A DNA stretch of 64,000 nt, taken from assembly GCF_900109545.1 (NCBI RefSeq), contig NZ_FOAP01000024.1:79444-143443 (forward strand). The letters run 5' to 3'. Below are positions 9,512 through 19,632 of the stretch, piece after piece. The number at the start of each line of letters is the position of its first letter. The stretch's first letter is position 1. Below the pieces are notes generated by a model. It was not told the DNA's origin and did no database searches. It saw nothing but the letters and a program-made list of their open reading frames with translations. Origin of the DNA: Stigmatella aurantiaca. GTDB taxonomy: Bacteria > Myxococcota > Myxococcia > Myxococcales > Myxococcaceae. Both the position numbers and the translations under genes were made by a program.

Positions 9512-10036
9512 ATGGAAGCAATGGACCTACTGGGCCTTGAGGACATTGAGCGGATCGAGCGCGACCACGCGGGCGGGCTGCCGGCGAGCGCCATCCTGGA
9601 GATCTTCCGCCCGTGCGGCGTCCAGCTGTCGGAGGCGACGTTCCGCAAGTACGTCCAGGCGGGGTTGCTGCCGCGCAGCCGCCGCGTGGGCCGCAAGGGC
9701 AAGCACCAGGGCAGCCGGGGGCTCTACCCGGTGGAGTCCGTCCGGCGCATCAACGCCATCAAGAAGATGATGGCGGAGGGGCACACCCTGGAGGACATCA
9801 AGCGCTCATTTCTCTTCCACAAGAACCACATCGACCAGCTCCAGCGGAATCTGGCCGAGGTGCTTGACGGCTTCCAGGCCGAGCTGGGAGACCGCCCCTT
9901 TGGCGGGGCGCACCGGCGGATGCTCGAGGAGGAGTTGGCAAACCTGAGGAGTCGCGCGCAGGATCTGGTCCGGGACGTGGCCCGGCTGGGCAGTGCCGTC
10001 ACCGCGCACGCAGACGAAACGGGCAGTTCGCATTAG
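9512..10036 (+). CDS. MerR-family transcriptional regulator
   Basis: A 174-residue DNA-binding protein. Residues about 25-95 form a MerR-like winged helix: a helix-turn-helix (ASAILEIF then LSEATFRKYVQAGLLP) followed by the wing and second helices (YPVESVRRINAIKKMMAEGHTL). Unlike classical MerR proteins, the helix-turn-helix is preceded by about 20 residues, and the wing contains a basic insertion (RSRRVGRKGKHQGS). The C-terminus is a coiled coil with no Cys ligands, so it is not a metal sensor. It lies 51 bases upstream of a sigma-region-4-like gene on the same strand and probably forms an operon with it. Confidence 0.8.
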   Translation: MEAMDLLGLEDIERIERDHAGGLPASAILEIFRPCGVQLSEATFRKYVQAGLLPRSRRVGRKGKHQGSRGLYPVESVRRINAIKKMMAEGHTLEDIKRSFLFHKNHIDQLQRNLAEVLDGFQAELGDRPFGGAHRRMLEEELANLRSRAQDLVRDVARLGSAVTAHADETGSSH

Positions 10037-10087
10037 GATGCCGGCGGCCAGGGCAACCGCACGGATTGGAACCTTTCTGGAGGGGTC

Positions 10088-10579
<492 letters not shown>

Positions 10580-10585
10580 ATTCCC

Positions 10586-10606
10586 CGGGCCCTTTCCGAG
10601 GGCCCG
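10586..10606 (+). terminator. Hairpin after the sigma-4-like gene
   Basis: CGGGCCCT (10586-10593) and AGGGCCCG (10599-10606) form a perfect 8-bp stem with a 5-base loop, seven bases after the stop codon. There is no T-run, so it may be a weak or Rho-assisted terminator before purH. Confidence 0.5.
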
Positions 10607-10689
10607 CCCTGTGACAGCGCGTTTGACACCCTGGGATGCGGTTGCTAACACCGCCGCCTCCCCTCCCTCTCCACGAGGCGCACACGCTC

Positions 10690-12234
10690 GTGCTGGCTCT
10701 CCTCAGCGTTTCCGATAAACGCGGGTTGGTTCCCTTCGCGCAGGGCCTGGCCCGGCGTGGCATTCAGTTGCTGTCCACGGGGGGCACCCTGTCGGCGCTT
10801 CAGGCCGCGGGCGTGGCCGCCACCCCCGTCTCCGAGCACACCCAGAGCCCCGAAATCCTTGGCGGCCGGGTGAAGACGCTCCACCCGCGCATCCACGGGG
10901 GCATCCTGGGCCGGGTGGACCTGGCCGGGGACCAGGCGGAGATGGCCGCCCATGGCATTCAGCCCATCTCCCTGGTGGTGGTGAACCTCTACCCCTTCCG
11001 GCAGACGGTGGCCTCCGGGGCGGGCGAGGCGGAGGTCATCGAGCAAATCGACATCGGCGGTCCGGCCATGGTGCGCGCGGCGGCGAAGAACTTCCGCCAT
11101 GTCTGCGTGGTGGTGGACCCGGACGACTACGGCGCGGTGCTGGCGGAGCTGGAGGGCACGGGCGGGGTGGGGGAGGAGACGCGGCGCCGGCTCATGCGCA
11201 AGGCGTTCGCGCACACGGCCGCCTATGACGCGGCCATCGCCGGGTGGCTTGGCGGCCAGGCCCAGGAGCCCTTCCCGGCCGAGCTGTCGCTGGCCTTCCA
11301 GAAGGTCCAGGGCCTGCGCTACGGCGAGAACCCCCACCAGCAGGGCGCCTTCTACCGGGAGCACACCGCCCCGGCCGAGCCCACGGTGGCCTTCTCCAAG
11401 GTCCTTCAGGGTAAGGAGTTGTCCTACAACAACATCCTGGACCTGGATGCCGCGCTGGGGCTGGTGCTGGAGTTCCCCGAGCAGCCGTGCGCGGTCATCA
11501 TCAAGCACAACACCCCCTGCGGGGTGGCGGTGGAGGCGCAGCTCGTCCAGGCGTACCGCACGGCGCGGGCCATCGACGAGGTGTCCGCCTTCGGCGGCAT
11601 CGTCGCGCTCAACCGCGAGGTGGACGAGGCGTGCGCCCAGGCGCTGGCCGAGACGTTCCTGGAGGCGGTCATCGCCCCCTCGTACTCGGCCGCCGCGCTC
11701 CAGGTGCTCTCCGCGAAGAAGAACCTGCGGCTGCTGGAGGCGGGCCCGGCGCTGGCCTCGCTGCAGGCGCGGCCCCGGGTGCAGCTGGATGCACGGAGCG
11801 TCTCCGGCGGCCTGCTCCTGCAGGACCGGGATGCCGCCGAGCCGCCCCTGGAGTGGAAGGTGGTCACCCGGCGGGCCCCCACGGCCGAGGAGGAGAAGGC
11901 GCTCCGCTTCGCCTGGAGGATCTGCAAGCACGTCAAGAGCAACGCCATCGTCTTCGCCCAGCCCCAGAAGCTGCTGGCCGCGGGCGGAGGGCAGACCAGC
12001 CGCGTGGACTCGGTGAAGATCGCCGCGGCGCGCGGAGGCGAGGCCCTCCGGGGGAGTGCCGTGGCCTCGGATGCTTTCTTCCCCTTCCGTGACGGGCTGG
12101 ATGAGGCCGCCCGGGCGGGGGCCACCTGCGTCATCCAGCCGGGGGGCTCCGTCCGCGACGCGGAGCTCATCGCCGCCGCCGACGAACACAATCTGGCGAT
12201 GGTCCTGACTGGAGTGCGACACTTCCGTCACTGA
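10690..12234 (+). CDS. purH: Bifunctional AICAR formyltransferase / IMP cyclohydrolase
   Basis: Catalyses the last two steps of IMP synthesis in the cytoplasm. The N-terminal IMP cyclohydrolase opens with [12 protein letters not shown] and has STGGT and [14 protein letters not shown]. The C-terminal AICAR transformylase has the Lys-His active-site element [17 protein letters not shown] and the ending LTGVRHFRH. At 514 residues it is of normal length when started at GTG 10690; the open frame runs back to ATG 10636 but the added 18 residues are Pro-rich and unlike the family. It starts a dense run: the next gene begins 3 bases after the stop and purD is two genes on. Confidence 0.95.
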   Translation: MLALLSVSDKRGLVPFAQGLARRGIQLLSTGGTLSALQAAGVAATPVSEHTQSPEILGGRVKTLHPRIHGGILGRVDLAGDQAEMAAHGIQPISLVVVNLYPFRQTVASGAGEAEVIEQIDIGGPAMVRAAAKNFRHVCVVVDPDDYGAVLAELEGTGGVGEETRRRLMRKAFAHTAAYDAAIAGWLGGQAQEPFPAELSLAFQKVQGLRYGENPHQQGAFYREHTAPAEPTVAFSKVLQGKELSYNNILDLDAALGLVLEFPEQPCAVIIKHNTPCGVAVEAQLVQAYRTARAIDEVSAFGGIVALNREVDEACAQALAETFLEAVIAPSYSAAALQVLSAKKNLRLLEAGPALASLQARPRVQLDARSVSGGLLLQDRDAAEPPLEWKVVTRRAPTAEEEKALRFAWRICKHVKSNAIVFAQPQKLLAAGGGQTSRVDSVKIAAARGGEALRGSAVASDAFFPFRDGLDEAARAGATCVIQPGGSVRDAELIAAADEHNLAMVLTGVRHFRH

Positions 12235-12237
12235 GCC

Positions 12238-14862
12238 ATGCGGATCGTCTGCCAGAAATGTGCGGCTGCTTATGCCATCGAAGATCGGCTGATTTCGCCG
12301 AAGGGGGTTCGTGCGCAGTGCCCCCGGTGCCGGCACCTTCAGCTCGTGAAGAAGGATCCGGCCGGCGCTGAGGCCGGAGCCCCCGAGCCCGCCGCGGCCC
12401 CCGCGCCGCAGGCCGCACCGCCCGTAGCAGCGGCGGCGGCGGCCCGTGCCCCGGCCCGTCCTCTGTCCTCCGAGGATGCCCTGCCGGGTTACGGCGACAT
12501 GTCCGGCGGAGAGCCGGCGCCCGATCCGCTGTTCGATGGGCTCATCCCCTCCGGGCCTTCCCGGCCCGCCGCCGGTGCCGCGCCCGCCAGGGCCGCGGAG
12601 GCCGCGCCGGTGAAGTGCCGGGAGTGCAGCAAGCCCCTGCCGGATCCGTTCGATCAGGCGATTGGCACCTGCGAGGACTGTCGGCAGAAGGCCCATCCTC
12701 CGGAAGCGGCCGCGGCTCCCGCCGCCAGTGCCGCGCCGGCGAGCCAGGGCTTCCAGGAAATCGATCTGCCCCCGCTCGAGTCCATCGACATGTCGGGGGT
12801 GTCCGCCACGGGCGCGCCCGCGCTGGGGCCCGAGCCGCGCAGCAGCGCCAACCGCTCCCAGCCGCCCCGGCCTGCTTATGTGGCGTCCCCGCCCCCCAAG
12901 CCCGTGAAGAAGTCCGGAGGGGCCGGGGGCATCCTGCTCGGCCTCTTGCTGGCGCTGCTGCTGGTGGGCGGTGGGGCCGGGGCCGCGTACTACTTCCTGG
13001 TGATGAAGCCGCAGGCGGAGGTGGTGGCCAAGCCCGTGCAGCCGGTGGGGCCGCCGCCCATTCCCGCCGCCATCCAGGCGGTGCTGCCGCGCTGGGAGCT
13101 GCGGTTCCTGGACCTGACCGGGACCAGCGCCCAGCGGATCGAGGTGGGCATGCGGCTGCTGGCCGAGGACCAGCGCTCCGCCTACGCGGAGGCGGAGGAG
13201 TCCTTCCAGCAGGCGCTGCTGATTGACCCGCGCAGTGACGCGGCCATCGCCGGCTACGTGCAGGCCGTGGCGCTCGGGCGGGGCACCAGCATCGACAAGG
13301 CCACGTTCGATGAGGCGCTCGCGCTCGTCGAGGCGGCCGAGGAGCGCGCGGGCCGCACCCCGGCGCTGCTGCTGGCCCATGCGAACCTGATGCTGACCCG
13401 GTCCAACCAGCCCGAGGCGGCGGGCCAGGCCCGGCGGCTGGCCGAGGAGGTGCTCACCCAGGGCATCGACATGGACAAGGCCGAGGCCCACGTGGTGATT
13501 GGCCGGACCTACCTGAAAACGTCCCAGGGACTGGCCAACCAGCACTTCGATACGGCGCTCACGCTCGCCCCCAACCTCCAGCGCATCGCCTATTACAGGG
13601 CGCTGGCCCACGAGTCCGCGGGCGAGTACTCCCGGGCGCTCGAGGCGCTGAAGGGGCGGCTGGAGAAGGACCCCGAGCACTGGGACAGCCTGGCCGCCAT
13701 GGCCCGCATCTACCTGGAGGTCGGCGAGGTGGAGCAGGCCCGGAAGCTCTATGAGTCCCGCTCCAAGGGCCCGGAGGCGGATGGCCGCGCCCTGATGACG
13801 CTGGCGGTGATGCGCTACCAGGTGGACGGCAACGCGGGGGCCGCCGCCAAGGAGCTGCGCGCCCTGCTCAAGAACCGGCAGCGCTACGGAGAGCGGGAGG
13901 TTTCCGAGGCGCTCGTTCACCTCGCGGCCGCCGAGCGCATGGCGGGCAATGCCGAGGCGGGGGTGAAGGCGGCCGAGGAAGCGCTGACCATCGCCAAGGA
14001 CATGCCCGCGGCGCACCTGCAGCTGTTCCTCGCCGCCCTGGGGCGGGGGGAAGCCGCCAAGGCGGCCCCGCACCTGCAAGGCTTCCAGGGGAAGACCGAG
14101 GATGCCGCGCTGGAGAAGGTGCTCGAAGGCCGGCTGCGGCTGACCGAGCGCAAGCCCGCGGAGGCGCTGGAGCTGTTCCAGGAGGCCCTCAAGCTCGATT
14201 CGCGCCGCGAGGACGCGATGCTCCTGGCGGGCATCGCCTCGGCGGGGGCGGGCCGCCGGGATGACGCGTTCCGGTTCTTCTTCCAGGCCCTCCAGTCGGA
14301 TCCCATGCGCCCGATGCCGCGCCCGGTGACGACGCTCTACTTCCTGCGCCCGGGCGAGACGCTCGTGGGGCTGAAGGGCGCCATCCTGGAGATGAAGAAG
14401 GAGTCCATGGACGTGGCGCCCTCGCTGTACGAGGGGCTGCTGCTCGTCCACATGGGAGAGCGCCCCGAGGCGGAGCGGCTGTTCCGCGAGGTGTTCGAGC
14501 TGGACCCCAACAACGCGGGCGCGGCGGCCTACCTGTCCCTGCTGGCCCTGCAGCGCGGCGAGGGCTCCAAGGCGCGCACCTTCGGCGCCCAGGCGGTGAC
14601 CGTCGGCCGTCAGCAGCCCATCGCCCACTTCGCCAACGGCCTGGCGCTCGAGGAGAGCAAGAAGTGGGAGCCCGCCAAGCGCTCCCTGCGCGATGCGCTG
14701 GGGCTGGCGCCCGCGCTGCTGTCCGCGGAGGTGAAGCTCGCGGAGATGGAGATGGCCTCGAACCGGACCTCGGCCCGGGAGCGCCTCCTGAAGGTCGCCG
14801 GGTTGGATCCGACGTATCTGGCCGCCAAGCGCCTGTTGTTCCTGCTCGACCGTCAAGGGTGA
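12238..14862 (+). CDS. Zinc-ribbon, single-pass membrane TPR protein
   Basis: An 874-residue protein. The first 31 residues are an MJ0042-type zinc ribbon (Cys 5, 8, 28, 31) as in several myxobacterial envelope and motility proteins. A second CxxC...CxxC knuckle lies at Cys 127, 130, 145 and 148. Pro/Ala-rich linkers separate these from a transmembrane helix at about 231-255. The remaining 600 residues are helical repeats of TPR type (such as AEESFQQALLIDPRSDAAIAGY and ERLFREVFELDPNNAGAAAY). The N-terminus should be cytoplasmic and the TPR part periplasmic. It sits between purH (3-base gap) and purD (3-base gap), so it is co-transcribed with purine genes although its role is probably in envelope assembly. 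Confidence 0.82.
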   Translation: MRIVCQKCAAAYAIEDRLISPKGVRAQCPRCRHLQLVKKDPAGAEAGAPEPAAAPAPQAAPPVAAAAAARAPARPLSSEDALPGYGDMSGGEPAPDPLFDGLIPSGPSRPAAGAAPARAAEAAPVKCRECSKPLPDPFDQAIGTCEDCRQKAHPPEAAAAPAASAAPASQGFQEIDLPPLESIDMSGVSATGAPALGPEPRSSANRSQPPRPAYVASPPPKPVKKSGGAGGILLGLLLALLLVGGGAGAAYYFLVMKPQAEVVAKPVQPVGPPPIPAAIQAVLPRWELRFLDLTGTSAQRIEVGMRLLAEDQRSAYAEAEESFQQALLIDPRSDAAIAGYVQAVALGRGTSIDKATFDEALALVEAAEERAGRTPALLLAHANLMLTRSNQPEAAGQARRLAEEVLTQGIDMDKAEAHVVIGRTYLKTSQGLANQHFDTALTLAPNLQRIAYYRALAHESAGEYSRALEALKGRLEKDPEHWDSLAAMARIYLEVGEVEQARKLYESRSKGPEADGRALMTLAVMRYQVDGNAGAAAKELRALLKNRQRYGEREVSEALVHLAAAERMAGNAEAGVKAAEEALTIAKDMPAAHLQLFLAALGRGEAAKAAPHLQGFQGKTEDAALEKVLEGRLRLTERKPAEALELFQEALKLDSRREDAMLLAGIASAGAGRRDDAFRFFFQALQSDPMRPMPRPVTTLYFLRPGETLVGLKGAILEMKKESMDVAPSLYEGLLLVHMGERPEAERLFREVFELDPNNAGAAAYLSLLALQRGEGSKARTFGAQAVTVGRQQPIAHFANGLALEESKKWEPAKRSLRDALGLAPALLSAEVKLAEMEMASNRTSARERLLKVAGLDPTYLAAKRLLFLLDRQG

Positions 14863-14865
14863 TTC

Positions 14866-16125
14866 GTGAAGGTGCTTCTGTTGGGGTCCGGGGGCCGTGA
14901 GCACGCCCTGGCGTGGAAGTTGGCGCGCAGCCCGAAGCTCTCGGCCTTGCTCTGTGGCCCCGGCAACCCCGGCATGGTCCGCCTGGGGACGCAGGTGGCC
15001 CTGAAGCCGGATGCGCCCGGGGCGGTCGCGGCCCTGGCGAAGCGGGAGAAGGTGGACCTGGTGGTGGTGGGCCCGGAGGCGCCGCTGGTGGCGGGCGTGG
15101 CGGATGCGCTGGCCGCCGAGGGCATCGCCTGCTTCGGTCCGGTGGCCGCCGCCGCGCGGCTCGAGGGCTCCAAGGCCTTCGCCAAGGAGATCATGGCCGA
15201 GGCGGGGGTGCCCACCGCGGACTTCCAGGTCTTCGAGGATGTGGCCGCCGCCGAGGCGTATGCGGTGGCGCGCGGAAAGATTGTCGTCAAGGCGGACGGC
15301 CTGGCCGCGGGCAAGGGCGTCATCGTGGCGCCGGATGTGGCGTCCGCCCGGGCCGCGGTGAGGGCCGTGGCGGCGATGGGCCCGGCCAGCCAGCGCATGG
15401 TGCTGGAGGAACTGCTGGAGGGCGAGGAGGTCTCCGTCATCGCGCTGTGCGATGGCGAGCGGTACGTGCTGCTTCCCCCCGCGCAGGACCACAAGCGGGT
15501 GGGGGAGGGGGACACGGGCCCGAACACCGGCGGCATGGGCGCGTACTGCCCGGCCCCCTTCCTGTCCGCCGAGGCGCTGGAGCAGGTGGGCAAGGACGTC
15601 ATCGCCCCGATGCTGGCGGTGATGCGCCGACGCGGGGCGCCCTTTCGCGGCGCGCTGTACGCGGGGCTGATGCTCACGCGCAGCGGGCCCAAGGTGCTCG
15701 AGTTCAACGCGCGCTTCGGGGACCCGGAGACGCAGGTGCTGATGCTTCAGCTCGGCGAGGATCTGCTGCCGCTGCTGAATGCGTGCGCCCGGGGTCAGCT
15801 GGAGCCCCGGCCCCTGACGCTGGAGCCGGGGGCCTCGGTGGGCATCGTCCTCGCGGCGGAGGGCTACCCGGAGGCACCCCGGCGCGGCCAGGAAATCCAG
15901 GGGCTGGAGGCAGTCCCCGCGGGCGCCACGGTGTTCGTGGCGGGCGCCGAGGCGAAGGGCAGCGCCATCGTCACCTCCGGAGGCCGGGTGCTGACGGTCT
16001 GCGCGCGGGGGGCGAACCTCGTGGAGGCGCGCGCCCGGGCCTATGAGGCCGTGGCGGGGCTGCGCTTCGAGGGCATGCACTTCCGCCGCGATATTGGAGC
16101 GCGAGGGGTGCGCACCGCGCCGTGA
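14866..16125 (+). CDS. purD: Phosphoribosylamine--glycine ligase (GAR synthetase)
   Basis: A 419-residue ATP-grasp ligase for the second committed step of purine synthesis. It begins KVLLLGSGGREHALAWKL, the classic PurD N-terminus, and has GPEAPLVAGVAD, the ATP-grasp lysine strand IVVKADGLAAGKGVIVA, GGMGAYCPAP and the metal-binding EFNARFGDPETQ. GTG 14866 starts 3 bases after the TPR gene. Its stop overlaps the lptF start by 4 bases (GTGA), indicating translational coupling with lipopolysaccharide export genes. Confidence 0.96.
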   Translation: MKVLLLGSGGREHALAWKLARSPKLSALLCGPGNPGMVRLGTQVALKPDAPGAVAALAKREKVDLVVVGPEAPLVAGVADALAAEGIACFGPVAAAARLEGSKAFAKEIMAEAGVPTADFQVFEDVAAAEAYAVARGKIVVKADGLAAGKGVIVAPDVASARAAVRAVAAMGPASQRMVLEELLEGEEVSVIALCDGERYVLLPPAQDHKRVGEGDTGPNTGGMGAYCPAPFLSAEALEQVGKDVIAPMLAVMRRRGAPFRGALYAGLMLTRSGPKVLEFNARFGDPETQVLMLQLGEDLLPLLNACARGQLEPRPLTLEPGASVGIVLAAEGYPEAPRRGQEIQGLEAVPAGATVFVAGAEAKGSAIVTSGGRVLTVCARGANLVEARARAYEAVAGLRFEGMHFRRDIGARGVRTAP

Positions 16126-17237
16126 TCCTGCTGGCGCGCTACCTGCTGAAGGAACTGCTCGGCCCCCTGGTGGTGTGGGTGGCGTTCATGTTCCTGTTGC
16201 TGTTCGTCATGCAGTTCCTCATGGGCACCGAGGTGCTGCTCGGCTCGGCGGTGACGCTCTCGGACGTGGGCCGGCTCATCCTCTACCTGACGCCGCACTT
16301 CCTGGTGAAGGCGCTGCCCATCGCGTTCCTGATGGCCATCCTGCTGGGGCTGGGGCGGCTGAGCGAGGACCGGGAGCTGACGGCGCTCCAGGCGCTGGGC
16401 ATCAGCCCGGTGCAGCTCCTGCTGGGGCCCGTGGCCATCGGCCTGGTGCTCGGGGGGCTGATGGCGGTGCTGGCCTTCACCGCCCAACCCTGGGGCCTGA
16501 CGAGCGTCAAGGCGCTGGTCAACGAGGTCATCAAGAAGAACGTGGCGGGCGATGTGAAGTCAGGCGTCTTCTACGAGGACCTGAGCGACCTGACGCTCTA
16601 CGCGGAGCACGTCTCGCGCCAGGGCGGCGAGTGGACGCACGTGCTGCTGCACGATGACCGGGAGCCCTCCTCCCCGTTGCTGGTGCTGGCGCAGCGCGGC
16701 CGGGTGAACATGCGCGGCAGCGACGAGGCGCTGCGGCTCGTGCTGGAGGAAGGGGAGGTGCACCGCGCCAACCGCTCCACCACGGACTACAGCCTGCTGC
16801 GCTTCGAGCAGGGCGAGGTGTCCGTGGGGCTGGGCAGCTCGATGAACCGCAAGGGCAACCGCTTCCGCTCCCAGAAAGAGGAGATGTCGCCCGGGGAACT
16901 GCTCCAGGCGGCGGAGGAGGCCGAGAAGAGCGGGGGAGACCCCCGGCCCTTCTGGATGGCCATCCACATGCGCGTGAGCAACGCGGTGGCGCCGTTCTCG
17001 TTCGCGCTGCTGGGCACGCCCCTGGCCATCGGGCGCAAGCAGGGCGGACGGGCCTGGGGGTACCTGCTGACGCTGGGCGGGTATGTGCTCTTCTACGTGC
17101 TCAGCCGGGTGTTCGAGACGCTGGGCAACCAGCAGAAGCTGCCGATGCTCCTGGCGGCCCAGCTGCCCAACCTCCTGTTCATCACCGTGGGCGTGGTGGC
17201 CATGTGGCGCGTGAGCCGCTCGGGGACGGTGCGGTGA
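16122..17237 (+). CDS. lptF: LPS export ABC transporter permease LptF
   Basis: A 371-residue YjgP/YjgQ-family permease. It starts LLARYLLKELLGPLVVWVAF with the usual amphipathic helix, followed by about three N-terminal and three C-terminal membrane helices around a periplasmic jellyroll domain (about residues 125-285). With LptG and the cytoplasmic ATPase LptB it extracts lipopolysaccharide from the inner membrane; lptB is not in the window. GTG 16122 overlaps the purD stop and the gene end overlaps lptG in the same GTGA manner. Confidence 0.92.
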   Translation: MILLARYLLKELLGPLVVWVAFMFLLLFVMQFLMGTEVLLGSAVTLSDVGRLILYLTPHFLVKALPIAFLMAILLGLGRLSEDRELTALQALGISPVQLLLGPVAIGLVLGGLMAVLAFTAQPWGLTSVKALVNEVIKKNVAGDVKSGVFYEDLSDLTLYAEHVSRQGGEWTHVLLHDDREPSSPLLVLAQRGRVNMRGSDEALRLVLEEGEVHRANRSTTDYSLLRFEQGEVSVGLGSSMNRKGNRFRSQKEEMSPGELLQAAEEAEKSGGDPRPFWMAIHMRVSNAVAPFSFALLGTPLAIGRKQGGRAWGYLLTLGGYVLFYVLSRVFETLGNQQKLPMLLAAQLPNLLFITVGVVAMWRVSRSGTVR

Positions 17238-18355
17238 GGGGCACGCTCTTCCGCTACGTGATGTGGACCTATGCCCGGTTCGTCGCGGGCATCCTCGCCG
17301 CGTTGCTCACGGTGTTCCTGGTGGTGGACTTCGTGGACCGCTCCCGCGCCTACACGGGCGAGGGGTGGGTGCTGGCCGTGCTGGAGCTGTACTGGAACAA
17401 GCTGCTCGTGACGACGCAGCTCCTGGGCCCGGCGGCCTTGCTGCTGGCGGCTGGGGCGGCCGTGTCCACGATGCGCAAGCGCGGCGAGGTGACGGCGTTG
17501 CGCTCGCTGACGTTCGGCCCCGCGGCGCTCTACTTGCCCGTGGGGGCCTTCGCGCTGCTGATGGTCGCGGGGCTCATCGCCTTCGACGAGTGGGTGGTGG
17601 CCAAGGCCAGCCGGCGGGTGGATGAAATCACCACCCAGCGCTTCAACCGGTGGGGAGACTGGCGGCTCTACTACACGCCCAAGCAGTGGTTCCGGCGGGG
17701 CGAGCACGTCTTCTTCCTGCGCAGTGGGAGCGTGCAGGAGGGCTTCCAGGAGGTGGCCATCCTCACGCTCTCCTCCGACTTCAAGCTCGTGCGCCGGTTG
17801 GACGCGGACACGATGGTGCCCCTGGACGGCACCCGCTGGCGCCTCACGGGCGTCCAGGAGCGGTCCTTCTCTCCGGATGGCCGGACCACGGCCTCGGCGC
17901 AGCCGGAGGCGGAGTACGACCTGGGCGTTCCCGCCAGCGCCTTCTTCATCCGCCCAGGCCGCCCGGAGCAGATGCGCCTGCCCGAGCTGCGCGAGCAGAT
18001 CCACGCCCGCACCGAGGTCGGTCTGGACTCACGGCAGTACGAGCTGGCGCTGTACAACCGCTTCGCCTACCCGATGGTGGGGCTGCCGGCGGCCCTGATG
18101 GCGGTGGGGTTGGCGCTGCGGCCCAGCCGCAAGGGGCACCTGACGGTGGCCATCGTGGAGGGGCTGCTCATCGCCGTGGCGATGTGGGGCCTCATCGTGG
18201 TGTCCCGGACCCTGGTGATGACGGATCGCATGGCGCCCAGCCTGGCTGCCTGGTTGCCGTCCTGCGTGCTCGTGGTGGCGGCCACGGGTTTGTGGCTGCG
18301 CCGGGAAGGCTGGCTACTGATGCCGCGCCGTTCCGTGCCCCCCCCGTCACGATAG
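17234..18355 (+). CDS. lptG: LPS export ABC transporter permease LptG
   Basis: A 373-residue partner of LptF in the LptB2FG transporter. The N-terminus TLFRYVMWTYARFVAGILAA and the membrane-jellyroll-membrane layout match the family. GTG 17234 lies inside the lptF stop (4-base overlap); an open frame back to 17204 is not needed. Arrangement purD-lptF-lptG-O-antigen-ligase suggests that supply of the lipid and its surface polysaccharide are linked. A gap of 35 bases follows, without a terminator. Confidence 0.92.
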   Translation: MRGTLFRYVMWTYARFVAGILAALLTVFLVVDFVDRSRAYTGEGWVLAVLELYWNKLLVTTQLLGPAALLLAAGAAVSTMRKRGEVTALRSLTFGPAALYLPVGAFALLMVAGLIAFDEWVVAKASRRVDEITTQRFNRWGDWRLYYTPKQWFRRGEHVFFLRSGSVQEGFQEVAILTLSSDFKLVRRLDADTMVPLDGTRWRLTGVQERSFSPDGRTTASAQPEAEYDLGVPASAFFIRPGRPEQMRLPELREQIHARTEVGLDSRQYELALYNRFAYPMVGLPAALMAVGLALRPSRKGHLTVAIVEGLLIAVAMWGLIVVSRTLVMTDRMAPSLAAWLPSCVLVVAATGLWLRREGWLLMPRRSVPPPSR

Positions 18356-18390
18356 CCGTCGCACGCCTGGGCGGTTTGAGTTAATCCCTT

Positions 18391-19632
18391 GTGCCAGTGC
18401 GCCGCGCTGTCACCCTTACTTTCGCCGTGTGGGCCGTGGGGCTGGTCCTGGGAGAATTCCTCCAGCAGGTGGCGGCTGGGGCGGCGGTGCTGTGCGCGCT
18501 CGTGCTGGCGTTCCGCCGCCGGCTCTTCCTGGCGCAGGACGTCAAAGCCTATGTCCTGGCCACGGTGGCGCTGACCTCCTGGCAGGTGCTCTCCCCGGCG
18601 GTGGCGCTCCTGACGGGGGCCGCGGACCGCTGGCCACGGTGGGCGCGGTACGGGCAGGTGCTGGACACGGCGTCGGCCGCGGCGGTGGCCTCGGCGGGCA
18701 CCGTGGGCGTGCCGTGGTTGCTCATCGCGGGGCTGGCCCTGGGCGGGTGGGTGCTGTCGGGGGCGCTGGGCCTCTTCCAGCACCTGGTGCGCTGGCCGTG
18801 GGAGCCTCCGGCGCTCCTCAAGCTGAGCCTGGCCCGGCTGCACGAGAACTTCGGCACCGAGGAGCACCCCCGCTATGCGGCCGGCGGCTTTGTCTTCCAC
18901 CGGCTGCGCTTCTCGCATGGCGCCATGGCGGTGCTCGGGCCGGCGCTGGCCTGCCTGGCCCGGGCGCGGCCGGCGTGGCTCCGGGGGCTCGCCGCGGTGA
19001 GCCTCTGTGCCCTGCTGCTGGCCCCCTACACGGCGTTCGCGCGCGCCGCGTTGCTCACCGGGTTGATGGTGTGCGCCGTGGCGCTGGTGCTGCTCGTCCG
19101 GGGCACGCCCCGGAAGGTGGGGATGGCGCTGGCCGTGGTGCTGGTGGGCCTGGTGGTGGCGACGCCCGCGTGGCGGGCGCGGCTGGGCAAGGCCGTGGAG
19201 AACATCTATGGCGGCGAGCGGTCGCTGGCGATGTCCGTGGGCAGCCGGCTCGTGAGGGAGCATCCGCTGGTGGGCGTGGGGTTTGGCAACTACAAGCCCG
19301 CGGCGCTCGCGACCCAGGAGGAGACGGGCATCTCGGATCTCCTGTCCACGGATGCGCACAACCTGTGGCTGACGGTCTGGGCGGAGACGGGGCTGGTGGG
19401 GCTCCTGCTGCTGGCCGCCGTGCATGGCTTGCTGGCGCGGGCGTTGATCCGCCGGCACCGCCAGGGGTCGATTCCGGCCACGGGCGCGCTGCTGTCCTTC
19501 GTGGGGTTTCACCTCCTCGCGTTGGTGCACTACCTGCCGTTTCACTCCAGCGTTCACCTGTCCTTCGCGTTCGTCTGGGGCCTGGGCCTGTGCGAGTGGA
19601 AGCATCCGGAGAGAGCCGATGAGGGCCGCTGA
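18391..19632 (+). CDS. O-antigen ligase / Wzy-like multispanning membrane protein
   Basis: 413 residues with about ten hydrophobic helices. The C-terminal part has the Wzy_C-type signature DAHNLWLTVWAETGLVGL, and the large periplasmic loop (about residues 140-170) precedes it. This family either ligates O-antigen to lipid A core (WaaL) or polymerises repeat units (Wzy); the sequence alone does not decide. GTG 18391 is the start. It overlaps the next gene by 14 bases and follows lptG closely, which favours a role with lipopolysaccharide. Confidence 0.78.
   Translation: MPVRRAVTLTFAVWAVGLVLGEFLQQVAAGAAVLCALVLAFRRRLFLAQDVKAYVLATVALTSWQVLSPAVALLTGAADRWPRWARYGQVLDTASAAAVASAGTVGVPWLLIAGLALGGWVLSGALGLFQHLVRWPWEPPALLKLSLARLHENFGTEEHPRYAAGGFVFHRLRFSHGAMAVLGPALACLARARPAWLRGLAAVSLCALLLAPYTAFARAALLTGLMVCAVALVLLVRGTPRKVGMALAVVLVGLVVATPAWRARLGKAVENIYGGERSLAMSVGSRLVREHPLVGVGFGNYKPAALATQEETGISDLLSTDAHNLWLTVWAETGLVGLLLLAAVHGLLARALIRRHRQGSIPATGALLSFVGFHLLALVHYLPFHSSVHLSFAFVWGLGLCEWKHPERADEGR

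Noticed and set aside
10645..16080. Very long open frame antisense to purH-purD (1,811 codons)
   Set aside because: Codon content is Arg/Gly/Leu/His-rich as expected from the antisense of high-GC genes; the sense strand has clear enzymes.
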